DNA from: Mycolicibacter heraklionensis
GTDB lineage: Bacteria; Actinomycetota; Actinomycetes; Mycobacteriales; Mycobacteriaceae
Assembly: GCF_001021505.1 (NCBI RefSeq)
Contig: NZ_LDPO01000013.1
Coordinates: 85,654 to 149,653 of the forward strand
Direction: 5' to 3'
Length of the DNA: 64,000 nucleotides
Every line of letters starts with the position of its first letter. Position 1 is the first letter of the stretch. Made by a program: the position numbers and the translations under genes. Below the pieces are notes generated by a model that saw only the letters and a list, made by a program, of their open reading frames with translations, did no database searches and was not told the origin of the DNA. This document shows positions 1 to 6,586 of this stretch, in pieces.

Positions 1-141
1 CGGCAAAGTGCCACCGGCGGTGAGGGTTACGTCGCGCATCTGGATGTCGGGTAGCGGCGCGGCCACCGGGGTAGCGGTGATGATGCCGGCGCCCACGATG
101 GCGATCCCGCCGATCGCGAAGGGGCGAAGAGTTTTCCGCAC
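1..141 (-). CDS. Secreted protein, 5' end only (partial)
   Basis: This is the N-terminus (47 codons) of a gene running off the left edge of the window. It starts at a GTG with an AAGGAG ribosome binding site about 8 nt upstream. The protein opens with a short basic segment (MRKTLRPF), then a hydrophobic stretch (AIGGIAIVGAGII) and TPVAAPLPD, which looks like a Sec signal peptide and cleavage region. N-termini of this kind, ending in VAAPLPD followed by QxRDVxLT, occur in large secreted proteins of mycobacteria. The mature domain lies outside the window, so no function can be given. Confidence 0.7.
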   Translation of the reverse strand, partial: MRKTLRPFAIGGIAIVGAGIITATPVAAPLPDIQMRDVTLTAGGTLP

Positions 142-1003
142 AGGTGTCTCCTTGTTAGTGGTCCTCGAGTTCTGGCACCCGCCCGATGCGGTTGTCCGAA
201 GCTGCGGGCTGGCACATCCCAGAGATCGGGTGATGTGCCGGGGCTGACGAGCCATCTATGTGTCCCTTCCGGCGGGCCGGTGAGTTGGCCAAACGTTTGC
301 GCTGGCTGCGGGCCCGGACTCCGTTGTCCGCGAATCGCCCCGCTCGGTGTGCCGCACCGGCGCCGAGGGGTCAGCGCCGGTGCGTGCCACCGAAGTGGCC
401 CCGCCGGCGAAGCGGAGTTCAGTAGGGAAACGGGGTCTTTCCGCAGTCGCCGACGAGAGCAAGCCAAAATTTACCTGGCATGAACCTAAGTCGCATACAG
501 GTTTGTTCGACTTTTTTAGATTCGTCAACCGGGCGAGCTGCCCTGCAATGGCAATACTGCCAATAGTGGCTGCTCAACGAGCCGACCAGAGCAGTTGAGC
601 AAACATATATGGAGTGATGGATGTTTCAACGTGAAATTACCGATCAGTAGCTTATCGCGCCACACTACTAGGGCCTGTGTAATTCGCTACTAACCCAGCG
701 TCCGTCTATCTAGCTGCGCCGATACTTCAAACGCTGATTAGCTGTATATACGACGTCAAGATCGGAAATAATACTGATCAATCCAGCATAAGATAACTTA
801 CAGCAAATTGGATCACATTCGTATTCATTTCGATGTGAAGCAATCCTCTTGACTGCACTATGCCGGACCTGGCCGCATGCAGCACGGACATCGACCCGAG
901 CTAAAAGGAAGCTCCCTGCCTATTACCTGAGAACACACCGAATAACGGCGTCAGACTCCGCCGCCATAACGAAGGGAGCTCACCGACAGGGCGACAGGCG
1001 CTG
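142..1003. other. Gene-free stretch with an AT-rich core
   Basis: No convincing gene is visible on either strand; the short open frames have no coherent protein character. The part from about 601 to 840 is roughly 41% G+C by my count, far below the surrounding sequence. The first 150 bp should hold the promoter and leader of the secreted-protein gene that starts at 141. Confidence 0.6.
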
Positions 1004-1531
1004 TCAGCCCTCGGCCGGCCGGCCGCCCCTGCGCCGCCTGGACTTCGCCGACGCCTTCAACGGCAAGCTGATGCGCCGGCAGCTGTCACCCAGGGCGATC
1101 ATCTGCGGACGCGAGATGTGGGCGAGGTAGAAGGCACGAACTGAGCCCGCATAGGTCCGCGACGCCGGGCGCACCCGCGCCCGGCCCTCACGGGTGATGC
1201 TGGCGATCACCCCGCGCCCGTCTGTCCGGCTGCGGCTGCGGCGAACCAAGTCCTGTGACTCCAGCCGCCGCATCAGCTCGGTCAGCCGGCTCGGTGAGAG
1301 GACCATCATGTGGGCCAGATCGCCCATCCGCAATGACCCATCGGCCGACCGGGCGAGCGCGTCGAGCACCAGAAAGTCGTACAGGCTCAAGCTGTGTCGG
1401 GCGAGCAGTTGTCGATTGACCATGCCGAGAAGCAGCGTCGAGGATTCCAGGAACGCTTGCCAACACCGTTGCTCGATCTCATCGAGCCCCGGCAGGTGAT
1501 GCTCTGGGGTCTCGGCACCGTCATCCTCCAC
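1004..1531 (-). CDS. MarR-family transcriptional regulator (array copy 1)
   Basis: Winged-helix regulator of about 175 residues. The N-terminal helix region (EIEQRCWQAFLESSTLLLG) is followed by a MarR-type wing-helix core (LRMGDLAHMMVLSPSRLTEL, then MRRLESQDLVRRSRSRTDGR) and a C-terminal dimerisation helix ending in a basic tail. The start is taken as the GTG at 1531 because its position matches the GTG starts of the other array copies. The frame is open up to an ATG at 1693, which would sit directly on the palindrome at 1695-1712. It is the left-most copy of an array of related genes on the minus strand. Ligand and targets are unknown; autoregulation through the upstream palindrome is an inference. 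Confidence 0.8.
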   Translation of the reverse strand: MEDDGAETPEHHLPGLDEIEQRCWQAFLESSTLLLGMVNRQLLARHSLSLYDFLVLDALARSADGSLRMGDLAHMMVLSPSRLTELMRRLESQDLVRRSRSRTDGRGVIASITREGRARVRPASRTYAGSVRAFYLAHISRPQMIALGDSCRRISLPLKASAKSRRRRGGRPAEG

Positions 1532-1694
1532 GGCGGGCGACGGTATCCAACGGCATCGCCCGATCGGCGGAGAAACTTCGGCAAACCCGACCGCTGCCGA
1601 GGATCCACCGACCAAAAACGCCGGTCGGCAATCTTTCTCTGAAGCTAATACGCTGGTCATGGGCCACTTCGATCCCGGCCAGAAAACGGCCAAA

Positions 1695-1712
1695 TTGAAC
1701 TATCTAGTTCAA
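1695..1712. promoter_or_regulatory. Palindromic operator-like site, MarR copy 1
   Basis: TTGAACTA-TC-TAGTTCAA is a perfect inverted repeat with 8-bp arms and a 2-bp spacer. It lies 163 bp upstream of the GTG of MarR copy 1. Closely similar elements occupy the same relative position upstream of the other copies, so it is probably a MarR-type operator. Confidence 0.65.
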
Positions 1713-1971
1713 GGCGAAAGCTACTCCTAAGTAGGTTTTATAACGCGTTCTATCGCGATCCAGGGATAGCCGCACCTCGTGCCAGATAGCCTAAACCTCA
1801 GCTCATAGCTGGTAAAGACCCAGTTTTCGCATTTGCCGCATCTCCTAGCAATGCAACGTGTGCTAATTAGCTACCCGCAGGCGCGTAATTCACTCCGCAA
1901 ACACCGCACCGCAAAGTCGCTACACGCCAAAACCCACGCGGCCCACCGTCGTAGCAGAGGCAGAGCCCGAC

Positions 1972-2487
1972 TCAGCGAGCGGCTTTCAGCCCCTTGCGGC
2001 GCCTATTGGTGCTGAGCGAGTCGTTGATCCGCCGGCAGCTGTCGACCAGATTGACCATTTGCTCGTGCTTGAGTTGGTTGAGGTAGTGCACGCGAATCCC
2101 CTGCGCGTAGGTCTCCATCACCGCGTGCAGACGCGTGTGCCCGGCACTGGTAATCCGGGGCAGAATGCCGCGCGGGTCGCCCGGGCTCGGGCTGCGGGTG
2201 ATCCAGCCGTGGCCTTCCAACCGGCGGATCTGAGTGGACAGCTGCCCCTGCGTCACACCAAGCGCCTCTGCCAAGACACACAGCCGGTGCTCGCGACGCC
2301 GGGGCCTGCTCAGCAGCTCCAGCAGCAGGACGTCACGTATCGAGAGGTCATGCGCACCCTTGAGGCAGACATTCACTGCGTCAACGACATTCAGCGAGCA
2401 GGCCAGAAACTCTTGCCAGCAGTGTTGCTCGATTCCATTGAGCCCAGGGAGCCAAGCTATTGCCTGAAGTTCATGCATCTCGTCCAC
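1972..2487 (-). CDS. MarR-family transcriptional regulator (array copy 2)
   Basis: A 171-residue MarR-type protein starting at GTG (VDEMHELQ). It has the same layout as copy 1: an N-terminal block GIEQHCWQEFL, the winged-helix core (HRLCVLAEALGVTQGQLSTQ, IRRLEGHGWITRS, DPRGILPRIT) and a full C-terminal helix (HYLNQLKHEQMVNLVDSCRR) with a basic tail. It lies between copy 1 and a broken copy, all on the minus strand and separated by 250-300 bp. The retained dimerisation helices suggest it is functional. Its inducer is unknown. Confidence 0.8.
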   Translation of the reverse strand: MDEMHELQAIAWLPGLNGIEQHCWQEFLACSLNVVDAVNVCLKGAHDLSIRDVLLLELLSRPRRREHRLCVLAEALGVTQGQLSTQIRRLEGHGWITRSPSPGDPRGILPRITSAGHTRLHAVMETYAQGIRVHYLNQLKHEQMVNLVDSCRRINDSLSTNRRRKGLKAAR

Positions 2488-2655
2488 GGCGCGCGATGTT
2501 ATCGAAGGATGCGCCCCAGAAACGGGAAACGCGTACCAATTCCGCCATCTCACTACGGATTCACCTCAGCGAGAATGGAGTTCAGCAAAGGACTGCTCGA
2601 CGTGATCGCCCAGTTCATCCGGGTTTTCTGTCACCCGCTAGAAAACCATCACGCC

Positions 2656-2719
2656 GAACTAATTCGTTCGAACGGAAACTAATTGGTTTCGTTCGACCGG
2701 AAACTAACCGGTTGGATGG
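2656..2719. promoter_or_regulatory. Imperfect palindrome cluster upstream of MarR copy 2
   Basis: Three related near-palindromes follow one another: GAACTAATTCGTTC (2656-2669), GAAACTAATTGGTTTC and GGAAACTAACCGGTT. The first lies 168 bp upstream of the GTG of MarR copy 2, matching the spacing of the cleaner palindromes upstream of the other copies. It is probably a diverged operator. Confidence 0.5.
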
Positions 2720-2748
2720 CAAACAATCGGTTCGCCGGAACACGCTTG

Positions 2749-2940
2749 TCACCGTCCGCAATCGCTGCCAGCACGCCGCAGCTGAGCCCACGCATATCCA
2801 CCCGGGGTGCCCGTACCGGAGTTGCGCGGAGGGTTGCGCAGGTAGCCCTGCATACTCAAAAACAGTTTCCAGCAATGCTGTTCGAATCCGTCTTGTCCGG
2901 TCATCCCGGGCGGGGGTTGGATGCCGGGTGTCTGGTCCAC
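2749..2940 (-). pseudogene. Broken MarR-family copy (N-terminal remnant)
   Basis: The first ~30 codons (VDQTPGIQPPPG, then DGFEQHCWKLFLSM) match the N-termini of MarR copies 2 and 3 (GIEQHCWQEFL, GVERHC). After that the frame loses all MarR character and stops within about 63 codons, with no winged-helix core. Its upstream region, about 180 bp, is clearly homologous to that of copy 3, including the operator-like palindrome. It is best read as a decayed duplicate. Confidence 0.65.
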
Positions 2941-3106
2941 GGCGCGGGAATCTAGCGAACGGCGGGCCGACCGCACAGGCAGAAATGCGGGATACACAGC
3001 TTGTCGCGGGAATGCGTTCGGGCGCCTTCGCTGTTCGGCAACGCGCCGCAGGATCAGACTTCGCTGGTCACCGAAATATTCTGCCCTGTAACAGAAACCC
3101 GCCGCC

Positions 3107-3124
3107 TTGAACCATCTGGTTCAA
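3107..3124. promoter_or_regulatory. Palindromic operator-like site upstream of the broken MarR copy
   Basis: TTGAACCA-TC-TGGTTCAA is a perfect 8-2-8 inverted repeat, 166 bp upstream of the GTG of the broken copy. It shares TTGAAC..GTTCAA with the site at 1695. The stop codon of MarR copy 3 (3121-3123) falls inside it, which places a duplication junction here. Confidence 0.65.
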
Positions 3125-3549
3125 AGTGGAACCGTCGGACTCGCCGCGCCGTTGACGCTGTCGATGTGCCCGTGGCTCTCCAGCACCGCGTGAAGACGCG
3201 CGGAGCCCTCGCCGGTGATCCGGGGCAGAACGCCGCGCCGGTCGCGCTGGCACGGGCTGCGGGTCACCAGACCCCGCTTCTCCAACCGACGGAGCTGGCC
3301 GGACAACGCGCCCGGCGACACCCCGAGCGTCTGAGCCAACACGCAGATGCGGTGTGCCCGCCGGTCGGGCATGCTGAGCAGCTCCAGCAGCTGGACGTCG
3401 CGAAGGGTGACTCCGTGTGCCCCCCGCAGGCGCACGTCGAGCGCCGCCGTCAGATTGGCCGAGCCGCTCAGCAGCAGTCTCGAGCAATGTCGCTCGACCC
3501 CGTCCGATCCAGGTGACCCCGAGGGCTGGATTCCGGGTATCTCGTCCAC
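3121..3549 (-). CDS. MarR-family transcriptional regulator (array copy 3, shortened C-terminus)
   Basis: A 142-residue MarR-type protein from a GTG start (MDEIPGIQPSG). The core HRICVLAQTLGVSPGALSGQ, LRRLEKRGLVTRS and RRGVLPRITGEG is intact and close to copy 2. The C-terminal helix present in copies 1 and 2 (HYLNQL..QMVNLVDSCRR) is missing: after LHAVLESHGH the protein ends in an unrelated short tail whose stop codon lies within the next copy's operator. MarR proteins dimerise partly through that helix, so this copy may be impaired or may act differently. Its upstream palindrome is at 3711-3738. Confidence 0.75.
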   Translation of the reverse strand: MDEIPGIQPSGSPGSDGVERHCSRLLLSGSANLTAALDVRLRGAHGVTLRDVQLLELLSMPDRRAHRICVLAQTLGVSPGALSGQLRRLEKRGLVTRSPCQRDRRGVLPRITGEGSARLHAVLESHGHIDSVNGAASPTVPL

Positions 3550-3710
3550 GGCGCGGGACCCTAGCGAACGGCAGATCTACCGCACAGCCAAAAAGACGCC
3601 ATACACAGCTTGTCGCGTGAATACGTTCGGGCGCCAAGGGCGTTCAGCAACGCCACGCCTGACTAGACTTCGCTGGTCAGCGAGATATCTTGGCGGGCAA
3701 CAGAAAACGG

Positions 3711-3738
3711 TCACTTTGAACCACTTGATTCAAAGTGA
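3711..3738. promoter_or_regulatory. Long palindrome upstream of MarR copy 3
   Basis: A 28-bp inverted repeat with 13-bp arms (first arm TCACTTTGAACCA), one mismatch and a CT spacer. Its core TTGAACCA..TGATTCAA starts at 3716, 166 bp upstream of the GTG of MarR copy 3. It is the longest member of the operator family in this array. Confidence 0.65.
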
Positions 3739-3813
3739 AACTGCCCGACTCGCGTTGCTGGCAGCGCCGACCAGACGGGGTGACACTCCTGCTCCAAGTG
3801 CCACACTTGCGCG

Positions 3814-4128
3814 ATGCCTACCGTCCACCGTCGTCACGCTGTCACCGAAACCGAGGACATCGGTCGCGCACTAGAGGTAGCACGCCGAACCTGGCCCGAC
3901 CTCGCGGATAAGCCCGGCGCGCTGTTGCGCCGGCTCATTCTCGTCGGCCGTGATGCGCTCGCTCACGATGCCGAGGCCGTCGCCGTCAACCGACGCCGTG
4001 CCGTCGAGGAAACGGCCGGCGCTCTGGTCATACGTCCGCTAGTGCAGCCTGAAAGGCGGCCCACTCTTCCTCGGACACATCCTCGATGTCGAGCCGATCG
4101 CGGGGAGGCAAGGGCCGAGCACGCTTGA
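3814..4128 (+). CDS. Antitoxin-like small protein, probably chimeric at its C-terminus
   Basis: The first ~70 residues (TVHRRHAVTETEDIGRALEV, ARRTWPDLADKPGALLRRLI) have the even, charged helical character of small mycobacterial antitoxin-like proteins. After AVEETAGAL the sequence turns arginine- and proline-rich and runs antisense through the gene at 4028-4189, so the natural C-terminus seems to be lost. No toxin gene follows. It is therefore an orphan or a degraded TA half. The family assignment is from general resemblance only. Confidence 0.4.
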   Translation: MPTVHRRHAVTETEDIGRALEVARRTWPDLADKPGALLRRLILVGRDALAHDAEAVAVNRRRAVEETAGALVIRPLVQPERRPTLPRTHPRCRADRGEARAEHA

Positions 4129-4189
4129 TTGCCTCGTCGGGCGTGTAGGTTCGCACGACTGGCTCTTCGGACTGCTCGACACTGGACAT
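4028..4189 (-). CDS. Small antitoxin-like protein, 53 aa, orphan
   Basis: It starts at the ATG at 4189 (MSSVEQSEEPVVRTYTPDEA) and ends EEWAAFQAALADV. This acidic, helical sequence, with PLPPRDRLDIEDVSEEEW in the middle, is the kind seen in short mycobacterial antitoxins, usually encoded directly upstream of a toxin. Here the downstream position (below 4028) holds the opposite-strand antitoxin-like gene instead, so no partner is present. The two genes overlap tail to tail. Confidence 0.5.
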   Translation of the reverse strand: MSSVEQSEEPVVRTYTPDEAIKRARPLPPRDRLDIEDVSEEEWAAFQAALADV

Positions 4190-4216
4190 AACGCCGAGTT
4201 TACCGTCGAGTACTGA

Positions 4217-4345
4217 CGCTCGACCCCTGATTACCTGCGCGGCTATGCCGCCGAACAACACCGAGCGGCGATCGCGACGTTCCATGACACGCTCGCCGCC
4301 CGCGCATCAGCTCTGGGGGTGGCGGTCGTGCCCGGCGCGCCATGA
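4217..4345 (+). pseudogene. C-terminal gene remnant
   Basis: After an in-frame stop at 4214-4216, 42 codons read through as a plausible protein tail (YLRGYAAEQHRAAIATFHDT ... VAVVPGAP) ending at TGA. There is no start codon or ribosome binding site. It looks like the 3' end of a gene whose front was lost, perhaps the partner of one of the neighbouring orphan antitoxin-like genes. Its identity is unknown. Confidence 0.35.
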
Positions 4346-4392
4346 CAAGACTTCCATGGCAGGTGATGAAGCCGTCGATCGCCATGACGGTC

Positions 4393-4413
4393 TGTACGTC
4401 AATTCGGCGTACA
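4393..4413. promoter_or_regulatory. Inverted repeat upstream of the TacA-like antitoxin gene
   Basis: TGTACG and CGTACA form perfect 6-bp arms separated by 9 bp, ending 8 bp before the GTG at 4422. Antitoxins of this type autoregulate from sites over the promoter and start, so this is a likely operator. Confidence 0.55.
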
Positions 4414-4421
4414 CTTCTCGT

Positions 4422-4691
4422 GTGGAGACGAAGACTGGTCGCTGGAACCTGCGTGTGACGGCTGCCCAAGATGCCGTCGTGCGGCGAGTGCTCGACGTAA
4501 CGGGCGAATCGCTCAACGATTACGTGGTGCGTCACGTTCTTCAAGCCGCCGAGCACGACCTCGCTGATCGGAGAGTGTTCGTCCTGGATGACGCCGCCTG
4601 GGCTGACCTGCAGAAGCTGTTGGACCGTCCACCGACCCCCAAGCCTGAGTTGGCGCGTCTGCTGGCGAATCCGTCGATATTAGAACGGTGA
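4422..4691 (+). CDS. DUF1778 (TacA-like) antitoxin
   Basis: An 89-residue protein from GTG. Its N-terminal NLRVTAAQDAVVRRVLDVTG, then ESLNDYVVRHVLQAAEHDL, is the ribbon-helix-helix DNA-binding module of DUF1778 antitoxins. The C-terminal half (VFVLDDAAWADLQKLLDRPP, TPKPELARLLANPSIL) is the toxin-binding segment typical of the family. The gene overlaps the acetyltransferase toxin gene by 4 nt (GTGA), so the two are translationally coupled. It should neutralise the toxin and repress its own promoter through the inverted repeat at 4393-4413. Confidence 0.88.
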   Translation: METKTGRWNLRVTAAQDAVVRRVLDVTGESLNDYVVRHVLQAAEHDLADRRVFVLDDAAWADLQKLLDRPPTPKPELARLLANPSILER

Positions 4692-5173
4692 ACTACGAGG
4701 GCCCGGTTCTCCTCAGTGCAGATCACTTCATTGAGGACTTCGATTGCGGCAGCGACGCCCTCAACGACTGGCTTCGGACAAAAGCGCTCCGCAATCAGCG
4801 CGAAGGGAGCAGCCGCACCTGGGTTGTCCTTGACGGTCAACGGGTCGTGGCCTTCTATGCCTCCAGTACCGCGGTGCTCCTACGCGGCCATGCGACAAAG
4901 CGCGCAGCCCGTAATCAGCCGGATCCGTTGCCGGCCGTCCTGCTCGGCAGACTAGCCGTCGATACAGCGTCTCAGGGGTATGGTCTTGCCGCCGCACTGC
5001 TCAAGCACTTCATCCTCAAATCACTTGAGGTCGCGGAGGTTACGGGTGTTCGACTGCTCCTTGTGCACGCAAAGAACCCCGACGCCCAGCACTTCTACAT
5101 CAGGTACGGCTTCGAGCCGTCTCCTGTCGATGACATGACGCTGATGCTTCTCGTCAAGGACCTGCGCGGCTGA
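4688..5173 (+). CDS. GNAT acetyltransferase toxin (TacT-like)
   Basis: A 161-residue GNAT-fold protein. Strand-helix elements start with FIEDFDCGSDALNDWLRTKA, a usual TacT N-terminus. The acetyl-CoA-binding motif A is visible as LGRLAVDTASQGYGLAAALL, and the C-terminal HAKNPDAQHFYIRYGF is motif B. Toxins of this family acetylate the amino group of charged tRNAs and so block translation, which is family knowledge rather than something shown here. It starts at a GTG overlapping the antitoxin stop. The full length suggests it is active. Confidence 0.88.
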   Translation: MNYEGPVLLSADHFIEDFDCGSDALNDWLRTKALRNQREGSSRTWVVLDGQRVVAFYASSTAVLLRGHATKRAARNQPDPLPAVLLGRLAVDTASQGYGLAAALLKHFILKSLEVAEVTGVRLLLVHAKNPDAQHFYIRYGFEPSPVDDMTLMLLVKDLRG

Positions 5174-5219
5174 TCCCGCATCGGGTCGCTGTCCCGTCCG
5201 TCGCGCCATTCCCGGTGCG

Positions 5220-5483
5220 TTATGGGTGCGGAAATACGGCTTCAATGCGGGGCCCTTCGGTGGACCAGAAGACTTTGGATGGTGGGTGCCCGATCACCGG
5301 TAGCCGCATCCGGATGCCGTCGGGCGTGGTGATTGCTGTTGACAGGGATTGCGCCTGTCCAGGTAGTCGGAAGATGAGTTCGACAGTGTCCAGGACGCTG
5401 TTGTACAGGTCGATAACCGGACCGCTTTCGAGTTCGTCGAGTTGCGCATCGGCGACTTCGGAGTAGTCACCGTCAAAGCTCAC
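5220..5483 (-). CDS. RelE/ParE-like small toxin candidate
   Basis: An 87-residue protein, GTG start, with the pattern AQLDELE, then LYNSVLDTVELIF, then GIRMRLPVIGHPPSKVFWST and GPRIEAVFPHP. This helix-helix-sheet layout ending in short strands resembles RelE/ParE-fold toxins. It overlaps the preceding antitoxin-like gene by 4 nt, antitoxin first. The assignment rests on size, fold-like pattern and gene pairing, with no catalytic residue that I can name. Confidence 0.6.
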   Translation of the reverse strand: MSFDGDYSEVADAQLDELESGPVIDLYNSVLDTVELIFRLPGQAQSLSTAITTPDGIRMRLPVIGHPPSKVFWSTEGPRIEAVFPHP

Positions 5484-5731
5484 CTTCGGCGCACTCGTGT
5501 TCGGCGGACCGTTGGAGACGCCGCGGCCCGCGCCAGCAGGTCACGCAGTTCGGAATCGGTATCGAATTCGTGTTGAGCGTCGGTCACCACGCGGGCCGGC
5601 TGCAATAGCAAGCTGCCATCGGGGTTTTCACGCATCACATAGCGTTGATTGGGGCGGCCGGGGAGCACGGCACGACTCCGGCTGTCGGTTTCGACCAGCG
5701 TAAGTTCGTCCACCACACCAAGGTAGCCCAT
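5480..5731 (-). CDS. Antitoxin-like protein upstream of the RelE/ParE-like gene
   Basis: An 83-residue protein from ATG at 5731. The N-terminal half (GVVDELTLVETDSRSRAVLP, GRPNQRYVMRENPDGSLLLQ) is strand-rich and resembles a short AbrB/swapped-hairpin-like DNA-binding unit. The C-terminal half (AQHEFDTDSELRDLLARAAA) is helical and ends in an arginine-rich tail. A short repeat CCCA-CAA-TGGG lies just upstream of its start. Gene order, 4-nt overlap and size argue for the antitoxin of a type II pair. Confidence 0.55.
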   Translation of the reverse strand: MGYLGVVDELTLVETDSRSRAVLPGRPNQRYVMRENPDGSLLLQPARVVTDAQHEFDTDSELRDLLARAAASPTVRRTRVRRR

Positions 5732-5800
5732 ATTCCCACAATGGGCAGGATGCCGCCGCGCGGCGATCATCTGGTACCGCGTCGGCCAGTGACCGCGACC

Positions 5801-5971
5801 TACGAGTTCGTCGCGAGCGTCAGCTCCATCAGCTTCAAAGCCTGCTCGCACGCGTCGATGCCCGGTGCCTGCGGGTTGACCCACCAGCCGACCACGCCGG
5901 CGGCGTCACTGGCGACCCCATAGGCACCGTTCGGGTCGGCCGGACGCATCACGGTCGAGGGCACGCCCACG
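5801..5971 (-). pseudogene. Duplicated 3' end of lprC (direct repeat, copy A)
   Basis: This 171-bp segment repeats 6588-6758, the 3' part of lprC, in the same orientation with about ten mismatches (roughly 94% identical by my alignment). It encodes the LprC C-terminus from VGVPS to LTLATNS without the front of the gene. Upstream of the matching part the sequence diverges at once. It brackets the TA-like pair at 6045-6572 together with the intact lprC. Confidence 0.85.
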
Positions 5972-5999
5972 GTTCGAAACGCGCCGCGTAAGCCCACGA

Positions 6000-6039
6000 C
6001 AAGTTATCTTGCCGCCCAGGTCGATCGCAAGGTAACTTG
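6000..6039. promoter_or_regulatory. Paired inverted repeats upstream of the 6045 pair
   Basis: CAAGTTATCTTG (6000-6011) and CAAGGTAACTTG (6028-6039) are each partly palindromic and are reverse complements of one another with a single mismatch, 16 bp apart. They end 5 bp before the first start codon. This is the arrangement expected of an autoregulatory operator. Confidence 0.55.
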
Positions 6040-6044
6040 GATAC

Positions 6045-6275
6045 ATGGTGACGGGACCGCGCATCGCAACACCTGCACACCGTCACGGCATCGGACGCGA
6101 GGACATCATGCATGCCTACCGCAATGCGCTGCACTTCCGCGTAAGTGACGACGACATGGATATCGCGGTCGGGCCGGCGCGCAACGGTGCGCTGCTAGAA
6201 GTTGGGTTCATCCGCGCCGTGGACGGTGAGGTCGTGATCCTGCATGCCATGCCCGTCCGCGAAAAGTTCCTCTGA
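6045..6275 (+). CDS. Small toxin-like protein, first gene of a pair
   Basis: A 76-residue protein starting at ATG 6045 (a GTG at 6048 is an alternative). Sequence features: HRHGIGREDIMHAYRNALHF, then DMDIAVGPARNGALLEVGF and VVILHAMPVREKFL. The helix followed by several strands recalls small BrnT/RelE-type proteins, in which the toxin gene precedes the antitoxin gene. The next gene starts within 25 nt. I cannot name the family with confidence. Confidence 0.55.
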   Translation: MVTGPRIATPAHRHGIGREDIMHAYRNALHFRVSDDDMDIAVGPARNGALLEVGFIRAVDGEVVILHAMPVREKFL

Positions 6276-6296
6276 GTGAAAAAGGTGATGATGATC

Positions 6297-6572
6297 ATGC
6301 CCCGCACCGTAGAAGAAATCCTTGCGCACGCCGAGGCGCTGGCTGACCGTTTCGAATCCGATGACTTCGACGGCGAGAAGGTCAGCCCCGCTGAATACGC
6401 GCTGATCGTCGCCGCCCGTGAGCGTGCCAGCGCCGAAGGTCACATCGCCGCCGCGGTCGCGGCGGCTCGGCGCGATGGTGCGTCGTGGTCGCGAATCGGC
6501 AAGATCATTGGCACCAGCGGGGAGGCCGCCCGTCAGCGTTACGCCGCGGCCGGTCAGAACCGGTACCGCTAA
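6297..6572 (+). CDS. Helix-turn-helix protein, probable antitoxin of the 6045 pair
   Basis: A 91-residue helical protein. The start is put at ATG 6297 because AAAGGTG lies 9 nt upstream; in-frame alternatives are 6276 (GTG, abutting the previous stop) and 6288. The C-terminal half (AVAAARRDGASWSRIGKIIG, TSGEAARQRYAA) has the form of a helix-turn-helix, and the N-terminal half (TVEEILAHAEALADRFESDD) is an acidic helix. It could both bind the upstream protein and repress the operator at 6000-6039. Confidence 0.6.
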   Translation: MPRTVEEILAHAEALADRFESDDFDGEKVSPAEYALIVAARERASAEGHIAAAVAAARRDGASWSRIGKIIGTSGEAARQRYAAAGQNRYR

Positions 6573-6586
6573 ATCGGTACGGGCGA

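Noticed and set aside
781..840. TCACA..TGTGA pair resembling a CRP site
   Set aside because: The spacing between half-sites (about 14 bp) does not fit a CRP site and no gene starts nearby.
849..1130. 93-codon plus-strand frame at the edge of the AT-rich island
   Set aside because: It overlaps the 3' end of MarR copy 1 antisense and has no ribosome binding site or protein-like pattern.
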